A DNA stretch of 64,000 nucleotides from Archangium gephyra. Its GTDB lineage: Bacteria; Myxococcota; Myxococcia; Myxococcales; Myxococcaceae. Location of the stretch: contig NZ_CP011509.1 in the NCBI RefSeq assembly GCF_001027285.1, positions 7,588,501-7,652,500 of the forward strand, read 5' to 3'. Below the pieces are notes generated by a model. It did no database searches. It saw only the letters and a program-made list of their open reading frames with translations, and was not told the origin of the DNA. Every line of letters begins with the position of its first letter. Within the stretch, counting starts at the first letter, position 1. Below, one piece after another: positions 26,635 to 35,870 of the stretch. The position numbers and the translations under genes were made by a program.

Positions 26635-27086
26635 AGACGTCCCTCTCGGCGCTCCTGGCGGGCCTGTTGTTCGCACTCGGGCTCGGCGTGGGGGGGATGA
26701 CCGATCCCGCCCGGGTGCGGGCCTTCCTCGATGTCACGGGGAACTGGGATGCCAGCCTCGCCTTCGTCATGGCGGGGGCGCTCGGCACCCATGCGCTGTT
26801 GCGGCGCTTCATCCTGCGCCACCCCAAGCCCGTCTTCGCCCCGGCCTTTCCCACGGCCTCGCGGACGAAGGTGGACCGCCGTCTCCTCGTGGGGGCGGCC
26901 CTCTTCGGGGCCGGCTGGGGTCTGTCCGGCTACTGCCCGGGTCCCGCGCTCACCTCGCTGGCGAGCGGCGCATCCACGGCGCTGACCTTCGTGGCGGCGA
27001 TGCTCGGAGGCATGCTCCTCTTGCGCCTGTGGGAGAGCTCCCGCATTTCCCACGAGGCTGTCACCTCGAGCCGAGGAGGAGCGTGA
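26631..27086 (+). CDS. YeeE/YedE family transporter, C-terminal half
   Basis: The 151-residue membrane subunit begins with a GTG overlapping the previous stop (GTGA). It has four hydrophobic spans, and the motif GLSGYCPGPALTSL near 100-113 mirrors the Cys loop of the first half. Early GVGGMTDPARVRAFLDVTG is typical of DUF6691-type split YedE subunits. Together the pair would form the complete channel for sulfur-compound uptake. An ECF sigma factor divergent from the pair may control it. Confidence 0.87.
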   Translation: MKTSLSALLAGLLFALGLGVGGMTDPARVRAFLDVTGNWDASLAFVMAGALGTHALLRRFILRHPKPVFAPAFPTASRTKVDRRLLVGAALFGAGWGLSGYCPGPALTSLASGASTALTFVAAMLGGMLLLRLWESSRISHEAVTSSRGGA

Positions 27087-27216
27087 TGGCCGAGCAGCGC
27101 CCAGCTGCCGCCGCCCCTGGTGATGCGCCTGGAAGACGAGCAGGCACCTGTCTGGCTGTTCATGCGGGTGTGCTTCTCTCCGTGCAGATCTTCGGGGCTG
27201 GCCCCGAGGCTGATGC

Positions 27217-29316
27217 GTGCCTGACACCGCCTCTCATATCCTGCTGGTGGAGACTCCTCCCGCTCTTCAGCGGCACCTGCGCCTGGCACTCGGTCCGCTC
27301 GGCCTGCGCCTGCATTGGCCCGAGGTGGGGCAGGTGCTCGAGTCCCTGGACGGCCGGAGGGTCGCCGCGATGGTGCTTCCCCTGGCGAGCGAGGGTGGGC
27401 TTTCCGAGCGTCAGGCCCTGCGGCTGACGCGGGAGGCGCACGCCCGCGGTGTACCCGTGCTGCTGCTCACCCAGGAGCTCCCCGAGGCGGTGCGGGTGAT
27501 GGCCGCCCACCCGGTGGGCGCGGCGGACGTGCTGGCGTGTCCCTCCGAGCCGCAGGTCCTGCGCGCGCGGGTGGCCGGCCTGGTGAAGCGTTTCCAGGCG
27601 CACGCCGCCCAGGAGGCCCTGCGCGAGTCCGAGGAGCGCTACCGCCTCACCACGCTCGCCACCAGTGATGCCATGTACGACTGGGACATGGTGACGAACA
27701 GGCTGCACTGGAGCCCCCATGTGCGGACGCTCTTCGGCCATCCTCCGGCGGGGATACGCCCGGACTTCCACTGGTGGGCGCGCACCCTGCACCGGGAGGA
27801 CCGGCGGCGGGTGCTGGCGAGCCTGGGTGAGGCCATCGACCGCGGAGCCATCAAGTGGCGGGAGGAGTACCGCTTCGGCCGCGTGGATGGCTCGTACGCG
27901 GACGTGGTGGATCAGGGCTACATCCTGCGGGACACGAGCGGCCGGCCCCTGCGCATGGTCGGGGGCATGCAGGACGTCACCGAGCGCAAGCGCGCCGAGC
28001 GCAACCTGCGCTTCCTCTCCGAGGCGGGTGCGCGGCTGGGCTCCAACCTGGAGTTGGAGGAGACGCTGCACCGGCTGGCCTGGTTGAGCGTGCCCAGGCT
28101 GGCGGACTGGTGCAGCGTGGACATGGTGGGCGACAGTGGGCGCCTTCATCGGATGGCCCTGGCCCACCCCAAGCCACGCAAGCAGGCGCGGGCGTGCGAG
28201 CTGTGGACGCGGCAGGTGGAGTCCGCTTCCCGGCGGAGTCTGCTGGCGCATGTGGTGGAGACGGGGCGGCCGCGGTGGACCCCCACCATCACTCCCGCGC
28301 ACCTGGCGGAGGTGGCGGGAGGCAGCGTGGAAGCCCTGGCCGCACTCGAGCTGCTGGGAGCCGGCTCCTACATCCTGATGCCGCTGAAGGCGCGCGGGCG
28401 GGTCATGGGGGTGCTGGGCCTCGTCATGGCCGAGTCGGGCCGTCACCATGACGAGACGGACGTGGTACTGGCCGAGGAGCTGGCGAACCGGGCCTCCCTC
28501 GCCGTGGACAACGCGCTGCTCTACCAGCGGGCCCAGCAGGCCATCTCCGTGCGAGACGACTTCCTCTCCATCGCCGCGCACGAGCTGCGCACGCCCACCA
28601 CCTCCCTCAAGCTGAACGTGCAGGCGCTGCTGCGGCGGCTCTCGGGTGATGGCCCGATGCCGCCGCGCGAACAGCTCCTCTCCCGGCTGGAGAGCATCGA
28701 GCAGGGCGTGGCCCGGCAGGAGGCGCTGGGAAGCCAGTTGCTCGAGGTGACCAGCCTTTCGGCCGGGAGCCTCCAGCTCCATCGCGAGCCGGTGGATCTG
28801 GTGGAGGTGGTGCGCGGCGCGATGGCCCCTCTCGCCCAGCAGGCGGAGAAGGCCGGCTGCGAGCTGGTGCTGGTCGAGCACGGGCCCGTGGTGGGGCAGT
28901 GGGACCGGTCGCGTCTGGCGCAGGTGGTGACGCACCTGCTCGCCAACGCCCTCAAGTATGGAGCGGGCAAGCCGGTGCGGGTGCGCGCCGTGGGGGGGGC
29001 GGATTGGGCCCACCTCTCGGTGTCCGACAGGGGCATCGGCATCGCTCCCGAGCACCTGTCGCGCATCTTCGGCCGCTTCGAGCGCGCGGTGAGCGGCCAG
29101 CATTATGGAGGATTGGGGCTGGGGCTCTACATCACCCGCCGCATCGTGGAGGCGCTGAACGGGGAGGTGCACGTGAACAGCCGCCCAGGCCGGGGCTCTA
29201 CTTTCACCGTGAGGCTCCCCTACTCGCCAGTACGGCCACAGCCGCCCTCCCACGAGGCGCGGCAGTCCTCCCACGAGGAGGTGCCTGACCGGGACGGCTC
29301 CCTCCACGCAGACTGA
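27217..29316 (+). CDS. Soluble PAS-GAF sensor histidine kinase with degenerate receiver
   Basis: This 699-residue cytoplasmic kinase has an N-terminal receiver-like region (about 8-125) where the phosphoacceptor Asp is not visible (AAMVLPLASEGG). A PAS domain lies at about 140-260 ending MQDVTERKRAE, a GAF domain at about 275-425 (LSVPRLADWCSVD), and a HisKA domain with the phosphorylated His455 in AAHELRTP. The ATPase N-box has Asn577 (LLANALKYG), then DRGIGIAPE and GLGLGLYI. It probably autophosphorylates on His and signals to an unlinked regulator. GAGG eight bases before the GTG supports the start. Confidence 0.88.
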   Translation: MPDTASHILLVETPPALQRHLRLALGPLGLRLHWPEVGQVLESLDGRRVAAMVLPLASEGGLSERQALRLTREAHARGVPVLLLTQELPEAVRVMAAHPVGAADVLACPSEPQVLRARVAGLVKRFQAHAAQEALRESEERYRLTTLATSDAMYDWDMVTNRLHWSPHVRTLFGHPPAGIRPDFHWWARTLHREDRRRVLASLGEAIDRGAIKWREEYRFGRVDGSYADVVDQGYILRDTSGRPLRMVGGMQDVTERKRAERNLRFLSEAGARLGSNLELEETLHRLAWLSVPRLADWCSVDMVGDSGRLHRMALAHPKPRKQARACELWTRQVESASRRSLLAHVVETGRPRWTPTITPAHLAEVAGGSVEALAALELLGAGSYILMPLKARGRVMGVLGLVMAESGRHHDETDVVLAEELANRASLAVDNALLYQRAQQAISVRDDFLSIAAHELRTPTTSLKLNVQALLRRLSGDGPMPPREQLLSRLESIEQGVARQEALGSQLLEVTSLSAGSLQLHREPVDLVEVVRGAMAPLAQQAEKAGCELVLVEHGPVVGQWDRSRLAQVVTHLLANALKYGAGKPVRVRAVGGADWAHLSVSDRGIGIAPEHLSRIFGRFERAVSGQHYGGLGLGLYITRRIVEALNGEVHVNSRPGRGSTFTVRLPYSPVRPQPPSHEARQSSHEEVPDRDGSLHAD

Positions 29317-29385
29317 CGCGGGTCCCTCCCCGAAGGGTGCTCAGCCGGGCGGGTCGGTGCGTAGCTCCTCGATGAGCCGTACCGC

Positions 29386-31281
29386 CTATCCAGGTACAAC
29401 GCCGGTGGGCCGGGCCGCCTGCCGAGTGGCTTCGCCTCCGGGGAAGAGCAGCTCCAGGTGATAGCTGCCGCCCTCCAGGCGCGCCTGCACGGTGAGCCCG
29501 CTCTCGTGGAAGACGTCGAGCATGGGCTTGTTCGTCACCAGCACGTCGGCCTGGAAGCCCGGCAGTCCTCGCGCCCGAGCGGCCTCGCGGATGCGCCTCA
29601 TCAGCGCCGTGCCCACGCCCTTCCCCTGCCAGTCATCGCGCACCACGAAGGCCACATCCCCCAGCCCCGTCGAGGGCACCACGTCGTAGCGCACCACGCC
29701 CACCAGGTCGTCCGTGCCCGGCACGCACGCCACCAGGGCCAGGTTCTGCTCGTAGTCCGGGTTGACGAGCGCCTGCATCTCCTCGTGCGGGTGCCGCTGC
29801 TTGAAGCACAGGAAGCGCCGGTAGGTGCTGTCGTTGCTCAGCCCGTACATCAGGTCCTGCAGGGCCCGCTCGTCGGTGATTCGCGCGGGGCGGATGAGCA
29901 ACTCCTGCCCCGAGAGGATGCGCTCCACCCGCTCCTCCGTCCATGGGTAGCGAGCCTTGGGCACCACCTGATCCGGCAGCACCCAGTGCCGCGCCTTGGC
30001 CGCCGCCATCAGCTCCGCGCGAAAGTCCGGGTGGGCGATGTGGATGAGCGCCTTGGCCCGCTCGCGGATGTTCTTCCCCCAGAGATCCGCCACGCCATAC
30101 TCCGTCACCACATAGTGCACGTCGCCGCGGCTCGTCACCACGCCCGTGCCCGGCTCCAGCGCCGCTTGAATCCGGCTCACCGTGCCGCCCTTCGCCGTCG
30201 AGGGCAGGGCGATGATGGGCCGGCCTCCCCTGCTGCGCGCCGCGCCGCGGATGAAGTCCACCTGCCCGCCGATTCCCGAGAAGAAGCACCCGCCCAGTGT
30301 GTCCGCCGCCACCTGCCCGGTGAGGTCCACCGCCAGCGCTCCGTTGATGGCCACCATCCGCTCGTTCCGCGCGATCACGCCCGGATCATTGGTGAAGTCG
30401 CTCGGCCGCATCTCGATGGCCGGGTTGTCGTGGGCCCAGGCGTACAGCGCCCGGGTGCCCATGATGAAGGACGTCACCAGCTTGCCCGGCAACAGCGTCT
30501 TCTTGCGCCCGGTGATGACGCCTGCCTCCACCAGGTGCATCACCCCGTCGGACATCATCTCCGTGTGCAGCCCGAGGTCTCCGTGGTGGGTGAGCTGCGC
30601 CAGCACCGCGTCCGGAATCCTCCCGATGCCCAACTGCAGCGTGGCCCCGTCGGGAATCAGGCGCGCGATATGGCCGCCAATCTCCCGTGAGCTCTCGTCC
30701 TGTTCCTCGTGGGGGCGCTCCAGGAGCGGCTGGTCCACCGGGACCAGGCGGTGCAGGCGGCTCACGTGGATGAACGAATCCCCGTGCGTGCGCGGCATCC
30801 GGGGGTTCACCTCGGCGATGAGCAGCGAGGCCGCCTCCACCGCCGAGCGCACCACGTCCACCGAAACACCCAGGCTCACGTACCCGTGGGCGTCCGGCGG
30901 GCTCACCTGCAGGAGGACCACGTCCACGCGAACGCGGTGGCTGCGGATGAGCTCGGGAATCTCCGAGAGGAACACGGGCATGAAGTCCGCCCGGCCCTCC
31001 TGGACGGCCTTGCGTGTGTTGGCGCCAATGAAGAAGGCCGTGTGCCGGAAACGGTGCTGGTACTCAGGCTCCACATAGGGAGCCGGGCCCAACGTCATCA
31101 GGTGGACCACCTCGTTGTCGGCCAGGTGCTCGCCCTTCTCCACCAGGGCCTGGACCAGGGCCACCGGCTCGGCTGCTCCCGAGCCGATGAGGATGCGCCG
31201 CCCCGGTCGAACCAGGAGGATGGCCTCCTCCGCCGTCGACACCTTGTCCGCGTACCGCCGCTGCCAGTCCTGCGAGTCCAT
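29386..31281 (-). CDS. Acetyl-CoA hydrolase/CoA-transferase fused to GNAT acetyltransferase
   Basis: Residues 1-440 form a two-part CoA-transferase resembling 4-hydroxybutyrate CoA-transferase: the N-terminal part has RILIGSGAAEPVALVQALV, and the C-terminal part has GGCFFSGIGGQVDFIRGA and VVTEYGVADLWGKNIRERA. This moves CoA between short-chain acids or hydrolyses acyl-CoA. Residues about 465-600 form a GNAT domain (AFVVRDDWQGKGVGTALMRRI binds acetyl-CoA). Such fusions suggest acetylation-controlled CoA transfer or a combined function. The protein is cytoplasmic. It is divergent from the membrane sensor kinase. Confidence 0.86.
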   Translation of the reverse strand: MDSQDWQRRYADKVSTAEEAILLVRPGRRILIGSGAAEPVALVQALVEKGEHLADNEVVHLMTLGPAPYVEPEYQHRFRHTAFFIGANTRKAVQEGRADFMPVFLSEIPELIRSHRVRVDVVLLQVSPPDAHGYVSLGVSVDVVRSAVEAASLLIAEVNPRMPRTHGDSFIHVSRLHRLVPVDQPLLERPHEEQDESSREIGGHIARLIPDGATLQLGIGRIPDAVLAQLTHHGDLGLHTEMMSDGVMHLVEAGVITGRKKTLLPGKLVTSFIMGTRALYAWAHDNPAIEMRPSDFTNDPGVIARNERMVAINGALAVDLTGQVAADTLGGCFFSGIGGQVDFIRGAARSRGGRPIIALPSTAKGGTVSRIQAALEPGTGVVTSRGDVHYVVTEYGVADLWGKNIRERAKALIHIAHPDFRAELMAAAKARHWVLPDQVVPKARYPWTEERVERILSGQELLIRPARITDERALQDLMYGLSNDSTYRRFLCFKQRHPHEEMQALVNPDYEQNLALVACVPGTDDLVGVVRYDVVPSTGLGDVAFVVRDDWQGKGVGTALMRRIREAARARGLPGFQADVLVTNKPMLDVFHESGLTVQARLEGGSYHLELLFPGGEATRQAARPTGVVPG

Positions 31282-31636
31282 GAGCCCTCTCCTCCTGGCG
31301 TACTAGCAGTCTCCGTTCCAACGGTGCCGCCGGGAGAAGGCGGTGTCCTCCGGCGCAACCCGTGCGCCCCGGAGCGGGCACACGGCGCAAACCGTGCAGG
31401 CCTCGCTCTCCTGGGGGGGTCGGGGGCAGGGGGGCCTCCCACCTTGGAGAGCGTGGGGCGAAGCGAGGCCGCGCACTATCGAGCGGTACACGTCCCCCAG
31501 CCCCCACGGACAATGGACGCCTGGCGCGAGGCCCACGGCTGGCGCTCACCTTCCATGAGGTGTTCGGGTCTGGACCCCTTCACGTTGAGCAAGGCAGTTG
31601 CTCCCCGATCCAGACGATAATCACTCCTCCAGTCTC
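31282..31636. promoter_or_regulatory. Divergent intergenic region, 355 bases
   Basis: This region separates the CoA-transferase fusion and the membrane sensor kinase and must hold both promoters. It is GC-rich with several G runs. I find no convincing coding frame, tRNA or clear operator in it. Confidence 0.4.
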
Positions 31637-34582
31637 ATGACGACGCCGCCTCATAGCGATTCTCTCCGTCGGCTCGAGCGGGTGCTCGCGCGGTTGGTGC
31701 CGGCCGCGAGTGTGCTCGCCGTGCTGATTGCGTCGCTCGAGCTCATCGGCTGGGCCCCGGACAGCAGGTTTCTCATCCGGATCGTTCCCCTGCCGGGCGC
31801 GGGCATCATGATGCCGAACACCGCGATCGGCTTTGTCCTGAGTGGCACCGCGCTTTGGCTACTCCACGAAGAAGAGGCGGACCGGCGGCGGCGCGCATCA
31901 GGCCAGGTTCTCGCGCTCGTGACCCTGCTGTTGGGCGTCCTGACCCTCTCCGAGTACATCTTCAGCGTCGACCTCGGAATCGACCTCCTCCTCTTCAGCG
32001 AGAGCGTCCAGCGCCTGGCCGCGGAGCGCCCGGGACGGCCCTCGCCCATGAGCGCGTTGAGCTTCTGTCTCACGGGACTGGCGCTCCTGCTGCTGCATGT
32101 CAGGACCCGCCAGGGGTGGCACCCCGCCCGGCTCCTGGTCCTGGCCGTCATGCTCCTCTCCTCACAGGCCCTCCTGGGATACGTGTACCTGGAGGAGAGT
32201 GTGGTCGAGCCCGAGCGGCGCCTCTCCACCCTGCCGCCCTACACGCCCATGGCCGTTCACACGGCGCTCCTCTTCCTGCTGGTGTCGCTCGGCATCCTCT
32301 GCGTCCATCGCGAGCGCGGGCTGACCGGAGTGCTCCTCCGGGACGATGTGGGGGGCCTCATGGCTCGCCGGCTTCTCCCAGCGGCCATCCTCACCCCCCT
32401 GCTGGTGGGGGGCGTCCGGCTCCTGGGTGAACGGCTGGGGCTCTACGGGGCCACCTTCGGCGTCTCGGTCTTCGTGCTCCTCACGATCGCGGCCTTCCTG
32501 CTCGTGATCGCGCGGAATGCGAACGCCCTCTCCCGGCTGGACGCGCAGCACCAGGACATGGAGCAGTCGCTCCGTTTGTCGGAGGCCCGCTTCGCCGGCA
32601 TCGTCTCCAACGCGGCCGATGCCATCATCTCGATCGACGAGGAGCAGAAGATCACCCTCTTCAACGGGGGGGCGGAGCGGATCTTCGGCTACTCCGCGAG
32701 CGAAGCCCTGGGCCGTCCCTTGGACCTGCTCCTTCCCGAGCAGTTCCAGGCCCGCCACAGGCACTACATCTGGGAGTTCGCGGACCACGGGAGGACCGCC
32801 CGTCAGATGGGAGAGCGGCTGCCCATCCTCGGCCGGCGCAAGAGTGGCGAGGCGTTCACCGCGGAAGCCACCATTTCGAAGTTGGAGTTGAACGGGACGA
32901 AGCTCCTCACCGTCACCTTGCGCGACATCACCGCGCGCAAGCACGCGGAGGAAGGGCTGCGCAACAGTGAGGAGCGCTTCCGGACCGCGTTCGAGGATGC
33001 CCCGATCGGAATGGCCCTGGTCGGCCTGGACGGGCTGTTCCTGAACGTGAACGGCTCCCTGTGCGAGATCGTCGGCTACTCGCAGAAGGAGCTCCTCACC
33101 AAGACGTTCCAGGACATCACCTGGCCCGAGGACCTGGAGCTGGACCTGGCGAACGCGCGCCGGCTGCTCCAAGGAGAGATCAGCTCCTACCAGCTGGAGA
33201 AGCGCTACATCCACAAGGATGGCCACCTCGTGACCATCCTGCTGACGGGCTCGATGGTGCGCGACTCCCGGGGCGAGCCGCTCTACTTCATCGCGCAGAT
33301 CCAGGACATCTCCGAGCGCAAGCAGCTCGAACAGGCGTGGCGCCTCCTGGCCGATGCGGGCCCTCGGCTCGCGGCTTCGCTCGAGCCCCAGACCACCCTC
33401 GCCACCATCGCGGGGTTGAGCGTTCCAGCGCTGGCGGACTGGTGCGTGATCGATCTCCTCGGAGACGACGGGCGGGTGCACTGGGTGGAAAGCATGGCGG
33501 CCTCGCCCGAGAAGTCGCGGGTCCTGCGCGAGATGCTCACCGCCTATCCCCATGACCCGTCCCGCCAGGGACACATCGTCGCCGGCGTCCTCCGGACGGG
33601 GCAGCCGGCACTCATCCCGGAGATGCCTGAAGCGGTGCTCGAGGCGACGGCGGAGGACGCACGTCACCTGGAGCTGCTCCACCGCCTCGAGCCCCGCTCG
33701 GGCATCGTCGTGCCCCTCCTGGCTCGCGGGCGCACCCTGGGCGCGGTCATCCTCTCGGCGTCCGAATCAGGACGCCGTTACGGTGCCCGCGACCTCGCCC
33801 TGGCCGAAGAGCTGGCCCGCCGCGCCGCGCTCGCGATCGACAATGCCCGCCTCCACGAGAAGTCCGAGCAGGCGACACGCACTCGCGACGAGGTCCTCCG
33901 GATCGTCGCCCACGACCTGCGCACCCCCCTGAACGTCATCTCCCTGAGCACCGGGGTGCTCCTGAAGTGTCCGCCCGAGAAGCGGGCCACCGACACGAAG
34001 CGGCTCGAATCCATCCGCAAGGCGGTCGACCGGGCGAACCGGCTCATCCAGGACCTGCTGGACGTCGCCCGGATGGAGGCCGGCCGCCTCTCGGTGGACC
34101 GAGGACCGGAGCAGACCGCTCCCGTCGTCAAGGAGGCCGCCGAACTGCATCGCTCGCTCGCGGAGGAGAAGTCCATCCAGCTCACGGCCACCGTCCCGGA
34201 AGACGCTCCTGCTGTCTTCGCCGATCGCGACCGGGTGCTGCAGATCCTCTCGAACCTGCTCGGGAACGCGCTCAAGTTCACGCCCGTGGGTGGGCAGATC
34301 TCGCTTCGGGCCGAGCCGGCGGGGCGCATGATGCGGTTCTCGGTGAGCGACACGGGGCCCGGGATTCCCGAGGAGGACCTCCCCCACCTCTTCGAGCCCT
34401 TCTGGCAGGCGCCCACGGGGAAGAAGCTTGGGGCCGGCCTGGGCCTCGCCATCGTGAAGGGGCTCGTTGACGCCCACGGTGGACACCTCTGGGTCGAGAG
34501 CAGCCCTGGATTGGGAAGCACCTTCTTCTTCACGCTCCCCACCGCGAGTCCGGCCGAGGAACATCCCACACCTCACGCGTGA
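31637..34582 (+). CDS. Integral-membrane PAS-PAS-GAF sensor histidine kinase
   Basis: This 981-residue kinase has roughly eight membrane spans in its first 300 residues (for example ARLVPAASVLAVLIASLE and VFVLLTIAAFLLVIA). Two PAS domains follow (about 315-435 ending RDITARKHAEE and 440-560 ending QDISERKQLE), then a GAF (about 575-735, LSVPALADWCVID). HisKA has His759 in IVAHDLRTP; the ATPase has Asn877 (LLGNALKFTP), DTGPGIPEED and GLGLAIVKG. It likely senses a membrane-linked cue. The start at MTTPPHSDS (31637) is chosen over a TTG at 31598. No response regulator is nearby. Confidence 0.88.
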   Translation: MTTPPHSDSLRRLERVLARLVPAASVLAVLIASLELIGWAPDSRFLIRIVPLPGAGIMMPNTAIGFVLSGTALWLLHEEEADRRRRASGQVLALVTLLLGVLTLSEYIFSVDLGIDLLLFSESVQRLAAERPGRPSPMSALSFCLTGLALLLLHVRTRQGWHPARLLVLAVMLLSSQALLGYVYLEESVVEPERRLSTLPPYTPMAVHTALLFLLVSLGILCVHRERGLTGVLLRDDVGGLMARRLLPAAILTPLLVGGVRLLGERLGLYGATFGVSVFVLLTIAAFLLVIARNANALSRLDAQHQDMEQSLRLSEARFAGIVSNAADAIISIDEEQKITLFNGGAERIFGYSASEALGRPLDLLLPEQFQARHRHYIWEFADHGRTARQMGERLPILGRRKSGEAFTAEATISKLELNGTKLLTVTLRDITARKHAEEGLRNSEERFRTAFEDAPIGMALVGLDGLFLNVNGSLCEIVGYSQKELLTKTFQDITWPEDLELDLANARRLLQGEISSYQLEKRYIHKDGHLVTILLTGSMVRDSRGEPLYFIAQIQDISERKQLEQAWRLLADAGPRLAASLEPQTTLATIAGLSVPALADWCVIDLLGDDGRVHWVESMAASPEKSRVLREMLTAYPHDPSRQGHIVAGVLRTGQPALIPEMPEAVLEATAEDARHLELLHRLEPRSGIVVPLLARGRTLGAVILSASESGRRYGARDLALAEELARRAALAIDNARLHEKSEQATRTRDEVLRIVAHDLRTPLNVISLSTGVLLKCPPEKRATDTKRLESIRKAVDRANRLIQDLLDVARMEAGRLSVDRGPEQTAPVVKEAAELHRSLAEEKSIQLTATVPEDAPAVFADRDRVLQILSNLLGNALKFTPVGGQISLRAEPAGRMMRFSVSDTGPGIPEEDLPHLFEPFWQAPTGKKLGAGLGLAIVKGLVDAHGGHLWVESSPGLGSTFFFTLPTASPAEEHPTPHA

Positions 34583-34787
34583 GCTGCGCGGAAGCAGTTG
34601 GATTCTGGCGTTTCGAGGGCACCAAGACCCGGGATCTTGCTCGTCCCCGCCACCGACACGTCGTCTACCGCCGGACGGAGCACGGACCGGTTCTGTGCTG
34701 AAGGCCGCGCCCCCTCCCCGGAGACGGATGGAAACGAGGCGGTGCGGTGTCACCGTGTGCCGCTCTCCTCGAGGGAGGCACGGGGTC

Positions 34788-35843
34788 ATGCGGGCCAACG
34801 TCTTTCGTGGCGTGAATCAGTTTGGAATCGAAGAGGTGGAGCGTCCCAAGGCGGGCCCCGGTGAGGCGGTGGTGCGAATGACGCTCACCACCATCTGCGG
34901 CACGGACCTGCACATCGTGCGGGGCGAGTACCCGGTGAAGCCGGGGCTCGTCATCGGTCATGAATTCGTCGGCGTCATCGAGGAGTTGGGCGCCGGCGTG
35001 GAGGGCTACCGGGCTGGACAGCGGGTCCTGGTGGGCGCCATCACTCCGTGCGGGCAGTGCGGCGCCTGTCTTTCCGGGCTGCTCTCTCAATGTGGACACG
35101 GTGGCGGCCACGAGGCGCTCGGCGGCTGGCGCCTGGGCAACACGCTCAACGGCGTCCAGGCCGAGTACGTGCGCGTGCCCTCGGCCCAGGCCAACCTGGC
35201 CCCCATTCCCGACGAGCTGACGGATGAGCAGGTGGTGCTCCTGGCGGACATCGCCTCCACCGGCTTCAGCGGCGCGGAGTCCGGCAAGGTGCGCATCGGC
35301 GACTCGGTGGTGGTCTTCGCCCAAGGGCCCATCGGGCTGTGCGCTTCCATCGGGGCCCGGCTCATGGGCGCGGCCCTGGTCATCGGCGTGGATGGAGACG
35401 AGAACCGCCTGAAGATGGCGCACCGCATGGGCGTGGACGTGGTGCTCGACTACCGCCAGGTGGATGTGGTGCGGGAGGTGAAGCAGCTCACCAGAGGCGG
35501 CGTGGACGTGGCCATCGAGGCGCTCGGAACACCGGGCACCTTCGAGAATGCGCTGCGCTGCCTGCGGCCCGGTGGGACCCTCTCCAGCCTGGGCGTGTAC
35601 TCGGGGAAGCTGGAGCTGCCCCATGACGCCTTCGCGGCGGGCCTGGGTGACCACCACGTCGTCACCACCCTGTGTCCAGGCGGCAAGGAGCGCATGCGGC
35701 GGCTGATGGAGATGGTGCGGACCCGACGGGTGGACCTCACGCCGTTGATCACCCATCGTTTCAGGCTCGACGACATCCAAAACGCCTATGCTCTCTTCGG
35801 CGAACGGCGCGATGGCGTCATCAAGGTCGCCATCCGCCCCTGA
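34788..35843 (+). CDS. Zinc-dependent alcohol dehydrogenase (secondary-alcohol type)
   Basis: This medium-chain dehydrogenase oxidises an alcohol with NAD(P)+. The 351-residue protein has the catalytic-zinc motifs TTICGTDLH (about 34-42) and GHEFVGVIEELG (about 62). A structural-zinc-like loop, PCGQCGACLSGLLSQC, sits around 85-105, and the Rossmann segment VVVFAQGPIGLCAS near 175 binds the cofactor. GWRLGNTLNGVQAEYVRV matches bacterial secondary-alcohol dehydrogenases. GGGAGG lies about nine bases before the ATG at 34788. It follows the sensor kinase by 205 bases on the same strand. The substrate is unknown. Confidence 0.88.
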   Translation: MRANVFRGVNQFGIEEVERPKAGPGEAVVRMTLTTICGTDLHIVRGEYPVKPGLVIGHEFVGVIEELGAGVEGYRAGQRVLVGAITPCGQCGACLSGLLSQCGHGGGHEALGGWRLGNTLNGVQAEYVRVPSAQANLAPIPDELTDEQVVLLADIASTGFSGAESGKVRIGDSVVVFAQGPIGLCASIGARLMGAALVIGVDGDENRLKMAHRMGVDVVLDYRQVDVVREVKQLTRGGVDVAIEALGTPGTFENALRCLRPGGTLSSLGVYSGKLELPHDAFAAGLGDHHVVTTLCPGGKERMRRLMEMVRTRRVDLTPLITHRFRLDDIQNAYALFGERRDGVIKVAIRP

Positions 35844-35870
35844 GCGCCACCCTGACTCCTCCTGGATTCC

